Source: Methylocystis sp. (GTDB lineage Bacteria; Pseudomonadota; Alphaproteobacteria; Rhizobiales; Beijerinckiaceae). From it: 22,252 bases of DNA. The stretch covers positions 13,354 through 35,605 of the forward strand of contig JALRFG010000004.1 of NCBI GenBank assembly GCA_023253795.1. Direction: 5' to 3'. Both the position numbers and the translations under genes were made by a program. The notes under the pieces are model-generated. The model saw only the letters and a program-made list of their open reading frames with translations, searched no databases and was not told the origin of the DNA. Positions 9,107 through 15,676 of this stretch are shown here, one piece after another. Position 1 is the stretch's first letter, and every line of letters starts with the position of its first letter.

Positions 9107-9288
9107 TCACGTCACGCGTTACGAACCGGCGGATAAAAACAAAATAAGGTTTATAAATCGTATCTATCGCACGAGCAGGCGAAGCAATGCCTCACCCGCG
9201 CCTCAAGAGTTCCCGTCAGGAGACTTTTGAGGAGCGGCGTTGGCGCCTCTCTTTACGCGCGCGTGAGTCAGATGAAGCGGAGCCGTTT

Positions 9289-9561
9289 TCAGCTTGCGCG
9301 GGAATATCCGATCATCCCCACCATGGAGAGGGGAACGACAATAATGAGAACCAATAGCAGGAGGATGATCGTCGAGGCCGGCGAAAAATAGAGCATGAAC
9401 AGGAGGAGGACAGCTAAGCCGCCGATGATCTTGAGCGACTTCTCTCTCTCGAAAACATACCGCCGCGCAAGGCTGGCGTTTGTTTGAAGCCAGATATGCG
9501 TTTGAGCGGCGTCATTGCTCATCAGCACGATTTCAATGCAATCCTTTGGAGGCGTAACCAT
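9289..9561 (-). CDS. Small membrane protein with two helices (90 aa)
   Basis: I do not recognise a family. Residues 1-43 are polar. Two hydrophobic segments follow, IIGGLAVLLLFMLYFS (about 45-60) and ASTIILLLLVLIIVVPLSMV (about 62-81), forming a membrane hairpin with a short tail. The ATG at 9561 has GAGGAA eight bases upstream (GAGGAAACGTTC), supporting this start over an internal methionine at residue 14. It lies 182 bases upstream of the minus-strand L,D-transpeptidase and could be co-transcribed with it, though the gap allows a separate promoter. Confidence 0.6.
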   Translation of the reverse strand: MVTPPKDCIEIVLMSNDAAQTHIWLQTNASLARRYVFEREKSLKIIGGLAVLLLFMLYFSPASTIILLLLVLIIVVPLSMVGMIGYSRAS

Positions 9562-9813
9562 GAACGTTTCCTCGAATCGGATAGCCGCATCAGCTTAAGC
9601 ATAGCAAATTCAGGCCGGCGAACGAATGTTATTTGTTGTCTCGCGCTTTGCGCTTGAAAGCGCTTTCAGGTTTTTCTGCGCAGCAGTCCGATGTCTGCGT
9701 CTCCTGTCGCCCTGAAGCTTGACGATTCGCCTTGTCCGAGACTTGTCGAATCAAGCCGTTTCGCGCCGCGCCGGCGCAGAGTGCGGGAATAGATGGCGAA
9801 AATCGTACGGGAA

Positions 9814-9908
9814 TTGACCGTGACGGTTCTGTAGTCCGGCGCAAATGCGCCTACATTGAACTCAAACCTCCTTCCATCTTGGCCCGGCTTCGGCCGGGCT
9901 CTTTTTTT
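9814..9908 (+). ncRNA. Candidate trans-acting small RNA upstream of xoxF
   Basis: The 492-base gap 9562-10053 has no convincing coding frame, but it contains a compact RNA-like layout. A first hairpin GGCGC-AAAT-GCGCC (9838-9851) is framed by GTA and TAC. A single-stranded pyrimidine-rich stretch (9853-9880) carries ACCTCCTTCC, complementary to Shine-Dalgarno sequences. A strong terminator then ends at a T-run. This order (hairpin, anti-Shine-Dalgarno stretch, terminator) is typical of Hfq-type alphaproteobacterial sRNAs. The 5' end is a guess, and I could not identify a promoter or a known family. Alternatively it is the leader or attenuator of xoxF. Confidence 0.35.
9882..9908 (+). terminator. 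Intrinsic terminator with TTCG tetraloop
   Basis: GCCCGGC (9882-9888), loop TTCG, GCCGGGC (9893-9899), then TCTTTTTTT. This is a textbook rho-independent terminator on the plus strand, yet no plus-strand protein gene ends before it for more than 1.4 kb. It therefore ends either a small RNA or an attenuated xoxF leader transcript. Confidence 0.85.
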
Positions 9909-9969
9909 GCTCAGCGCCCGCCCGCTGTCCGGCGGCGCGCGCCAACTTCGGCAATTTCGGTCAGATGAC

Positions 9970-9999
9970 TTGGCCCCCGCCCCCGAATTCGCCTAAAGT
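9970..9999 (+). promoter_or_regulatory. Weak candidate promoter for xoxF
   Basis: TTGGCC (9970-9975) and TAAAGT (9994-9999) are separated by 18 bases and lie 55 bases before the chosen xoxF start, downstream of the terminator. The match to the sigma-70 consensus is only partial, so this is tentative. Confidence 0.2.
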
Positions 10000-10053
10000 G
10001 CCGGTAAACCCGCTCCAAGGGCGGAGATAAACAACATTATGGAGAGGAAACCC

Positions 10054-12150
10054 ATGAACCGGTTATGGATGTTGACGTCGGCGAGCGCCTTCGCCTTGTG
10101 CCTCGGCGCCCAGGCGAATGCGCAGACGCCCTGGCTGACCACGGTCGAGCAGGCGGTCAAGGAAGCGGAATATATCCGCAGCGCCGCTGAAGCGCTGATC
10201 AACGCCCAGAAACTGAGCCCGAGACCGGAAATTGAAGCGGCGATCAAGGCCGTGAGCCAGGTCGCCGGCAAGCTCTCTGAGTCGCCGGGCTATAAAAAGG
10301 CCGCCGCTGGCGCGCCGGTCGTCGCCGAAACGCCTGCGCCGGCTCCCGCCGCCGCTGCGGCTCCGGCCGCCGCTCCTGCGGCTGCAGCGTCGGGTCCGGA
10401 TGAGCTGGCGACGCTCGCCAAGGATTCGAAGCAATGGGTTTCGCCGACGGGCGACTATTTCAACCAGCGTCACTCGGCGCTGAAGCAGATCAACGCCGAC
10501 AACGTCGGCAAGATTCAGCTCGCTTGGCAGTTTTCGACGGGCGTTCTGCGCGGTCATGAAGGCGCGCCGCTGGTTGTTGGCGACGTGATGTATCTGCACA
10601 CGCCGTTCCCCAACGTCGTTTACGCGCTCGATCTGAAGGATCCGGCGCATCAGATCATCTGGAAATATGAGCCCAAGCAGGATCCGTCGGTTGTTCCGGT
10701 GATGTGCTGCGACACGGTGAACCGCGGCCTCGCCTATGGCGACGGCAAGATCATTCTGGCGCAGGCCGACACGACGCTGGTGGCGCTCGACGCCAAGACC
10801 GGCAAGGTTGCGTGGTCGGTGAAGAACGGCGATCCGGCGAAGGGCCAGACCTCGACGGCGGCTCCGCATGTGTTCAAGGACAAGGTGCTGGTTGGCATCG
10901 CGGGCGGCGAGTTCGGCGTGCGCGGCCACATCACCGCCTACAACATCAAGGACGGCAAGCTGGCCTGGCGCGGCTACTCGATGGGCCCGGACGCGGACAC
11001 GCTGATGGACGGCGAGAAGACGACGCATCTGGGCAAACCGGTCGGCAAGGACTCGGGCATTTCGACCTGGCAGGGCGACCAGTGGCAGATCGGCGGCGGC
11101 ACGACCTGGGGCTGGTATAGCTACGATCCGGAGCTGAACCTTGTGTATTACGGCTCGGGCAATCCGTCGACGTGGAACCCGAAGCAGCGTCCGGGCGACA
11201 ACCGCTGGTCGATGACGGTTTGGGCGCGTGACCTGGAAACCGGCAAGGCGAAGTGGGTCTATCAGATGACGCCCCACGACGAGTGGGATTACGACGGCAT
11301 CAACGAGATGATCCTGGCGGATCAGCAGATCGGCGGCGCGACCCGCAAGACGCTGGTTCACTTCGACCGCAACGGCTTCGGCTATACGCTGGACCGCGTG
11401 ACGGGCGAGCTGCTGGTGGCTGAGAAGTTCGATCCGGCGGTGAACTGGGCGACGAAGGTCGACATGGACAAGTCGTCGGCGACCTATGGCCGTCCTCTGG
11501 TCGTGGCGAAATACTCGACCGAGCACAATGGCGAAGACACCAACACGCAGGGCGTCTGCCCGGCGGCGCTTGGCGTGAAGGACCAGCAGCCGGCGTCTTA
11601 TGACGCGGCGACGGGCCTGTTCCTTGTGCCGACGAACCACGTCTGCATGGACTATGAGCCGTTCCGCGTGTCCTACACGGCGGGTCAGCCCTACGTCGGC
11701 GCGACGCTGGAAATGTATCCGGCGGGCAAGGTTCTGGGCGACGGCACGAACAACACCGGCAATTTCATTGCCTGGGACGCCAAGACCGGCAAGATCGTGT
11801 GGTCGAACAAGGAGCAGTTCTCGGTGTGGTCCGGCGCGGTGTCGACGGACGGCGGCGTGACCTTCTACGGCACGCTTGAGGGCTATCTGAAGGCGGTCGA
11901 CACGAAGACCGGCAAGGAGCTCTACAAGTATAAGACGCCGTCGGGCATCATCGGCAACGTGATCACCTATGAGTCAGGCGGCAAGCAGTATGTCGCGGTG
12001 CTCTCGGGCGTTGGCGGCTGGGCCGGCATCGGTCTCGCGGCCGGTCTGTCCAAGTCCAACGAAGGTCTCGGCGCCGTCGGCAACTACGCCTCGCTCGCCA
12101 ACTACACCGCCCTCGGCGGCGTCCTCAGCGTGTTTGCGCTGCCGAATTAA
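10054..12150 (+). CDS. xoxF: Lanthanide-dependent PQQ methanol dehydrogenase, XoxF type, with N-terminal extension
   Basis: This periplasmic quinoprotein oxidises methanol, probably to formaldehyde or formate, passing electrons to a c-type cytochrome. From the ATG at 10054 (GGAGAGGAAA just upstream, better than the ATG at 10039) it has 698 residues. The signal peptide ends at ANA-QT (residue 23). The beta-propeller has the vicinal disulfide C218-C219 under PQQ, metal ligands E286 (AGGEFG), N370 (GSGNPSTW) and D412, and the stacking tryptophan in TTWGWYSYD. D414, in EWDYDG, is the extra aspartate that marks lanthanide enzymes; calcium MxaF has alanine there. Usual XoxF length is about 600 residues. 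The excess is a helical segment (about 24-80) plus a Pro/Ala linker (about 85-114) with no CXXCH. No cytochrome xoxG or xoxJ gene is adjacent. The codon bias is strong, suggesting high expression. Confidence 0.93.
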   Translation: MNRLWMLTSASAFALCLGAQANAQTPWLTTVEQAVKEAEYIRSAAEALINAQKLSPRPEIEAAIKAVSQVAGKLSESPGYKKAAAGAPVVAETPAPAPAAAAAPAAAPAAAASGPDELATLAKDSKQWVSPTGDYFNQRHSALKQINADNVGKIQLAWQFSTGVLRGHEGAPLVVGDVMYLHTPFPNVVYALDLKDPAHQIIWKYEPKQDPSVVPVMCCDTVNRGLAYGDGKIILAQADTTLVALDAKTGKVAWSVKNGDPAKGQTSTAAPHVFKDKVLVGIAGGEFGVRGHITAYNIKDGKLAWRGYSMGPDADTLMDGEKTTHLGKPVGKDSGISTWQGDQWQIGGGTTWGWYSYDPELNLVYYGSGNPSTWNPKQRPGDNRWSMTVWARDLETGKAKWVYQMTPHDEWDYDGINEMILADQQIGGATRKTLVHFDRNGFGYTLDRVTGELLVAEKFDPAVNWATKVDMDKSSATYGRPLVVAKYSTEHNGEDTNTQGVCPAALGVKDQQPASYDAATGLFLVPTNHVCMDYEPFRVSYTAGQPYVGATLEMYPAGKVLGDGTNNTGNFIAWDAKTGKIVWSNKEQFSVWSGAVSTDGGVTFYGTLEGYLKAVDTKTGKELYKYKTPSGIIGNVITYESGGKQYVAVLSGVGGWAGIGLAAGLSKSNEGLGAVGNYASLANYTALGGVLSVFALPN

Positions 12151-12180
12151 TCGGCCGGCGCACCCTAAGCTTATTAAATT

Positions 12181-12220
12181 CGCCCGGCGGCCTGAAAGGG
12201 TCTCTGGGCGTTTTATTTTA
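12181..12220 (+). terminator. Possible weak terminator after xoxF
   Basis: CGCCC (12181-12185) can pair with GGGCG (12206-12210) around an inner CCT-GAA-AGG hairpin, followed by TTTTATTTTA. It is less compact than the other terminators here but lies 30 bases after the xoxF stop. Confidence 0.45.
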
Positions 12221-12335
12221 TATTTCAGATATTTAGTTGTTTGGTCGCCCGAAAGCGCCGACCGGCGGCTTTAATAAAATCTTCCGAGCTTTCGGCTAGT
12301 TTGGTTTTTGCCGCAATCAGGGCCTATCAGTTTGC

Positions 12336-12365
12336 GCCGGGGAAACAGCGTCGCCCCGGCTGTTT
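12336..12365 (+). promoter_or_regulatory. Pseudoknot-capable leader before the lipoprotein gene
   Basis: GCCGGGG (12336-12342) pairs with CCCCGGC (12354-12360), and the loop segment AAACAG (12343-12348) is complementary to CTGTTT (12360-12365), giving an H-type pseudoknot topology. The GAGGG ribosome-binding site starts five bases later. The T-rich tail also resembles a weak attenuator. The function is unknown. Confidence 0.3.
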
Positions 12366-12379
12366 GTTTGAGGGATGTC

Positions 12380-12862
12380 ATGCGTTCATCTGGACTTCTA
12401 CGTATTAGCGCCGCTTTTTCGGTCATCGGCCTCGTCGCCGGACTGGCCGGCTGTAACTCCAATCAGCAGACCGATGCCGGCGCTGCGGTTGGCGTGCCGT
12501 CGCTGCCGTCGACCATTTCGGCGGATAGCCTGGTCGGCAAATGGGGCGTCGCCGCCTATCATCGCGATAGCGACCGTCCGCGCACCGAGGGCGAAGCGCG
12601 CCGCCAGTGCAATAATCCTTATGTGATCTCCAAGGGTCCGAACGGCGGCGTGATGATGCATCTCGCCGATCAGTCGAAGCCGCAGGAGCTGGTGACCAAG
12701 GCGAGCGCCAGCGGCGTCAACTATCTCGGACCGGCGGGTCCGGCGGCTACGCCGGATGACCGTGAAATTGTCGCAATTTCAGACAAGACTTTCACCGTCA
12801 AATGGGTCAGCCCGGATAACGCGAACCGCTACGGTACGATGGTCTATATCCGCTGCCCCTGA
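12380..12862 (+). CDS. Lipoprotein of unknown function (160 aa)
   Basis: The ATG at 12380 follows GAGGGATGTC, a good site, and opens a lipoprotein signal ending in the lipobox LAGC with lipidated C25. The mature part begins with a Gln/Asp/Ala linker, then a small domain: SLVGKWGVAAYHRDSDR (about 50-66), a cysteine in RRQCNNPYVI, KGPNGGVMMHLAD, and a C-terminal RYGTMVYIRCP with a second cysteine that could form a disulfide. I know similar proteins only as uncharacterised rhizobial lipoproteins, and some lipocalin-like inhibitor families look comparable. It is the first of three closely spaced genes; the next starts 56 bases after its stop. It is separated from xoxF by 229 bases containing a possible terminator and a structured leader. 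Confidence 0.75.
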   Translation: MRSSGLLRISAAFSVIGLVAGLAGCNSNQQTDAGAAVGVPSLPSTISADSLVGKWGVAAYHRDSDRPRTEGEARRQCNNPYVISKGPNGGVMMHLADQSKPQELVTKASASGVNYLGPAGPAATPDDREIVAISDKTFTVKWVSPDNANRYGTMVYIRCP

Positions 12863-12918
12863 GGCGCGACACGAAAACAGGGGAATAATCCCGGGGCGCG
12901 CCGTTCTCTCAGAGGAAA

Positions 12919-13542
12919 ATGATGAAGACGATAAAAACGCGCCTCGGAAGCCTGTTGCTGATCGGCGCCGCTTGCCTGCTGGGACATGTCCCGGCCTTCG
13001 CCGGCGCGGCTGCCCATCAGATCGACATGGAGATCGACGACCAGCCCGGCTACACGCCGAGCCCGGAAGAAGAAAACCTTGTCGGTCCCTATGAACGCCA
13101 GATCGTGTTCTTCCGCACCACGGAACAACCCGGCACGATCGTCGTGCATACGGCGGATCGCTATCTCTATCTTGTTCAGCCCAATAATCGCGCCATTCGC
13201 TATGGCATCGGCGTCGGCCGTGACGGTTTCCAATGGGCCGGCATTAAAAACATCATCCGCAAGCAGGAATGGCCGGATTGGCGCCCGCCGCCGGAGATGA
13301 TCCAGCGTCAGCCTTATCTGCCGCGCTTCATGGCGGGCGGTCCCGGCAATCCGATGGGCGCGCGCGCGCTTTACATCGGCGGCACGGTCTACCGCATTCA
13401 CGGCACCAATCAGCCGCAAACGATCGGCCACGCCGTGTCGTCGGGCTGTTTCCGTCTCGTCAACGGCGACGTCATCGATCTCTATGGCCGCGTTCCTGTC
13501 GGCACCAAGATCGTTGTGAAACAAGCCGCCGATCCCGAATAA
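12919..13542 (+). CDS. L,D-transpeptidase, YkuD family (second of three)
   Basis: This is an exported peptidoglycan transpeptidase. The start is ATG at 12919 or the adjacent ATG at 12922; AGAGG lies six bases before the second, so 12922 is slightly preferred (206 residues). The signal peptide ends near AFA-GA (27). An acidic linker (about 33-57) precedes the YkuD domain, with H160 (RIHGTNQPQ) and catalytic C176 in SSGCFRL. GNPMGARALYI lies at 142-152. It resembles the enzyme at 8588-9106 more than the one at 17341-17883. It sits between the lipoprotein (56-base gap) and the AapJ-like protein (27-base gap), suggesting one transcript ending at the terminator near 14650. Confidence 0.92.
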   Translation: MMKTIKTRLGSLLLIGAACLLGHVPAFAGAAAHQIDMEIDDQPGYTPSPEEENLVGPYERQIVFFRTTEQPGTIVVHTADRYLYLVQPNNRAIRYGIGVGRDGFQWAGIKNIIRKQEWPDWRPPPEMIQRQPYLPRFMAGGPGNPMGARALYIGGTVYRIHGTNQPQTIGHAVSSGCFRLVNGDVIDLYGRVPVGTKIVVKQAADPE

Positions 13543-13569
13543 TCTTTGATCCAGACCCAAGAGGTTCTT

Positions 13570-14598
13570 ATGCGCTTTTTCCCCAAATGCGTCGGGGCGA
13601 CGGCTGTCGCTCTCGCCGCCTTCACCTTCGCGCCGGCTGCGGCGAACGCCTCGACGCTTGACGCCGTCAAGCAACGTGGTTCGCTGGTTTGCGGCGTCAG
13701 CAATGGCATCGCCGGTTTCTCGATCAAGGACGACAAGGGCGTCTGGTCGGGCCTCGACGTCGACTTCTGCCGCGCCGTTTCTGCGGCGGTGTTTGGCGAT
13801 CCGAACAAGGTCGAATTCGTTCCGCTGCAGGCCGACGAGCGTTTCGCAGCGCTGAAGTCGGGCAAGATCGATCTGCTGTCGCGCAACTCCACCTGGGCTT
13901 TCTCGAATGAAGTTGGCCAGGGGCTGAATTTCGCGGGCGTCACCTATTACGACGGTCAGGGCTTCCTTGTGCCGAAGAAGCGCAAGGCGACTTCGGCGCT
14001 CGAGCTCGACGGTACGAAAATCTGCGTCAAGACGGGCACGACCAGCGAAGCCAATGTCGCTGATTATTTTAAAGCCAATCAGATGAAGTTCGAGCCGGTG
14101 CGGTTCGAGCAGATGAAAGACATCGTCGCGGCCTATCAGGGCGGCAAGTGCGATGTGATCAGCAGCGACGTCTCGCAGCTTTACGCCGAGCGTCTCGGAC
14201 TGGCGAAGCCGGGCGAGAACGCCATTCTGGCCGACGTGATCTCGAAAGAGCCGCTGGGCCCGGTCGTGCGTCAGGGCGACGATCAGTGGCTGAACATTGT
14301 GAAATGGGTGAATTTCGCGATGCTCAACGCCGAAGAGCTGGGCGTTTCGAAGAACACCATCGAACAGGCGCTGAAGTCGCAGAAGCCGTCGGTGCGTCGC
14401 CTCACCGGCGCGGAAGGCGATTTCGGAAAGCAGCTTGGCCTGTCGCAGGACTGGGCGCTGAATGTCGTGAAGAAGGTCGGTAACTACGGCGAAACGCTGG
14501 AGCGTAATGTCGGCGCCAAATCGAAGCTTGGCATCGCGCGCGGTCTGAATCAGCTTTGGACGATGGGCGGCCTTCAATACGCCCCGCCGCTGCGCTGA
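13570..14598 (+). CDS. AapJ-like amino acid ABC transporter substrate-binding protein (orphan)
   Basis: This is a periplasmic binding protein of solute-binding family 3, closest to AapJ of the general L-amino acid transporter of rhizobia. The ATG at 13570 has GAGG upstream. The 342-residue product has a signal peptide ending at ANA-ST (27). Family motifs are LVCGVSNGIAGFS (39-51), GVWSGLDVDFCRAVSAAVFG (57-76), RFAALKSGKIDLLSRNSTW (91-109) and GQGFLVPKK (129-137). The permease and ATPase genes aapQMP, which normally follow, are absent: a strong terminator lies 23 bases after the stop. It is thus either an orphan receptor feeding a distant transporter or a recruited binding protein. MxaJ/XoxJ, also family 3 proteins, lack these AapJ motifs and are shorter, so I do not call it XoxJ despite the nearby xoxF. 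Confidence 0.88.
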   Translation: MRFFPKCVGATAVALAAFTFAPAAANASTLDAVKQRGSLVCGVSNGIAGFSIKDDKGVWSGLDVDFCRAVSAAVFGDPNKVEFVPLQADERFAALKSGKIDLLSRNSTWAFSNEVGQGLNFAGVTYYDGQGFLVPKKRKATSALELDGTKICVKTGTTSEANVADYFKANQMKFEPVRFEQMKDIVAAYQGGKCDVISSDVSQLYAERLGLAKPGENAILADVISKEPLGPVVRQGDDQWLNIVKWVNFAMLNAEELGVSKNTIEQALKSQKPSVRRLTGAEGDFGKQLGLSQDWALNVVKKVGNYGETLERNVGAKSKLGIARGLNQLWTMGGLQYAPPLR

Positions 14599-14620
14599 TC
14601 GTCAGACGTTAGACCAAACA

Positions 14621-14658
14621 AAACCGGCGCGCTGCACACACAGCGCGCCGGTTTTTTT
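14621..14658. terminator. Strong bidirectional intrinsic terminator
   Basis: ACCGGCGCGCTG (14623-14634) pairs perfectly with CAGCGCGCCGGT (14641-14652) around a CACACA loop, followed by seven T. The minus-strand side has a shorter T-rich tail, so it can also end the small minus-strand gene that stops at 14677. Confidence 0.92.
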
Positions 14659-14676
14659 ATTTATGAATGCGCCAGA

Positions 14677-14859
14677 TTAATCCATTGCGACGGCGAGCGC
14701 GCGACGCGCATCGCCGGAACGGCTTCTCTCCGACAGGCCGGGGCGCGGACGGCTGACAAGCCCGCCTGTGATCGGTCCGGCGTTATGATGAAAGGGACGT
14801 GGCGCGCCATAGTCGGCGGCGTCTTTGGCGCTGTCCCGCTTCTTTGCAAGCTTTCTCAT
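14677..14859 (-). CDS. Small basic hypothetical protein (60 aa)
   Basis: The ATG at 14859 is preceded by AGGAG eight bases upstream (CAGGAGCGACGCC). The 60-residue product starts MRKLAKKRDSAKDAADYGAP, is rich in Arg, Lys and His, and has no hydrophobic segment, so it should be a soluble cytoplasmic protein. I do not recognise a family. The good ribosome-binding site and the shared terminator just past its stop support a real gene. The open frame upstream to 15120 lacks coding character and overlaps the end of the gene starting at 15676. Confidence 0.5.
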   Translation of the reverse strand: MRKLAKKRDSAKDAADYGAPRPFHHNAGPITGGLVSRPRPGLSERSRSGDARRALAVAMD

Positions 14860-15037
14860 GGCGTCGCTCCTGCAATCGATCTCTGATGCAAGGGTCACGC
14901 TGAGCGGCGAATAAATCAAGCAGTCGCAGGCGGGAAGCGTGTGAATCGCGCTGGTTTTCGGGGAAGTGTTGCGAACATGTCGCGCGTGCGGCGCAAAAAA
15001 ATCAGCGCGACGCCAGTGCGTAATATCCAGGATTTTC

Positions 15038-15676
15038 CTAGCGTTGCAGCGCAGCAACCTCGCGATTGGCGAAATCCAGTCGTGACGCCAGCGTGCGAAT
15101 GACAAATTTATGAAACGCATGGGCCAGCGTTGGATTCTCCGTCTCCATGCGTCGAATCTCGGCGTGTGTGAGCTGGTAAACGGTGGTCGGTTGATCGACC
15201 ACCACCGAGGCCCCGCGCGGCGCGCCGCGATAAACGCCCATTTCGCCCAGCAGCGTATGACCCAGCATGCTGCGCAGACGCAGTTCCTTGCCTTCTCCCG
15301 TGCGCAAAAGAATCGTCACGCGGCCGGAGGAAAGCAGATAAAGGCTGTCGCCGGTTTCGCCCTGCGTGAAGATCACATCGCCCGGCGCCATTTCCCGGAT
15401 CGTGAGATAAGACAAAAAAGCATCGAACAAGGCGTCGTCGCCCAGTTCGGCTTTGAGCCATTCATCGGTCGTGCGTTCGCGCGTATTGCGCGCTTCCGAT
15501 GTGTGGAGCAGTAAATCTTCCGACCACTCCAGCGCGGCGTCGAGGTCAGGGAAAATCCGGCAGAAGGGATCGTCGCCTTCTTCGAGCAGGCCGCCTTTGC
15601 GCAGCGAGCGCTCGACGCCGGGCGGAAGGCTGGAGAAGACGAGCTTGAACTGCCCCTGTTCCGTCAGATGCCGCAA
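15038..15676 (-). CDS. 3' fragment of SulP transporter: rest of STAS plus cNMP-binding domain
   Basis: The first 60 residues are the second half of a STAS domain (HLTEQGQFKLVFSSLPPGVE). A linker follows, and then a cyclic-nucleotide-binding domain from about residue 85 to 205. The phosphate-binding cassette is intact: GE (144-145) in LLGEMGVYRG and the arginine R154 in APRGASV, so cAMP or cGMP binding is plausible. The nominal start is a TTG with no ribosome-binding site, in the middle of a STAS fold. This is therefore the C-terminal part of the SulP protein encoded just upstream in another frame, not an independent gene. It would be translated only by frameshifting or reinitiation. Confidence 0.75.
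   Translation of the reverse strand: MRHLTEQGQFKLVFSSLPPGVERSLRKGGLLEEGDDPFCRIFPDLDAALEWSEDLLLHTSEARNTRERTTDEWLKAELGDDALFDAFLSYLTIREMAPGDVIFTQGETGDSLYLLSSGRVTILLRTGEGKELRLRSMLGHTLLGEMGVYRGAPRGASVVVDQPTTVYQLTHAEIRRMETENPTLAHAFHKFVIRTLASRLDFANREVAALQR

Noticed and set aside
9640..9690. Palindrome GAAAGCGCTTTC followed by TTTTT as a terminator
   Set aside because: The palindrome has no loop and only a short T-run after a two-base gap, and no gene ends just before it.
9732..9968. Plus-strand frame of 78 codons before xoxF
   Set aside because: It runs straight through a strong terminator, is Arg/Ala/Pro-rich and has no good ribosome-binding site.
10063..11640. Long minus-strand open frame (525 codons) opposite xoxF
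   Set aside because: It is Arg/Val/His-rich with no recognisable domain and mirrors the GC-biased codons of xoxF; such antisense frames are common in high-GC genes.
10054..12150. Calcium methanol dehydrogenase MxaF
   Set aside because: The extra aspartate in EWDYDG, and the absence of mxaJ, mxaG and mxaI nearby, point to XoxF.
12844..14577. Minus-strand open frame of 577 codons
   Set aside because: It spans two well-supported plus-strand genes (YkuD and AapJ-like), has an Asp/Arg-rich nonsense composition and no ribosome-binding site.
13570..14598. XoxJ, because it is a family 3 binding protein close to xoxF
   Set aside because: Motifs and length fit AapJ of the general amino acid transporter, and three genes are not in the usual xoxFGJ order.
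15038..15676. Independent Crp-like regulator
   Set aside because: There is no helix-turn-helix after the cyclic-nucleotide domain, and the N-terminus is half of a STAS domain continuing the SulP gene.
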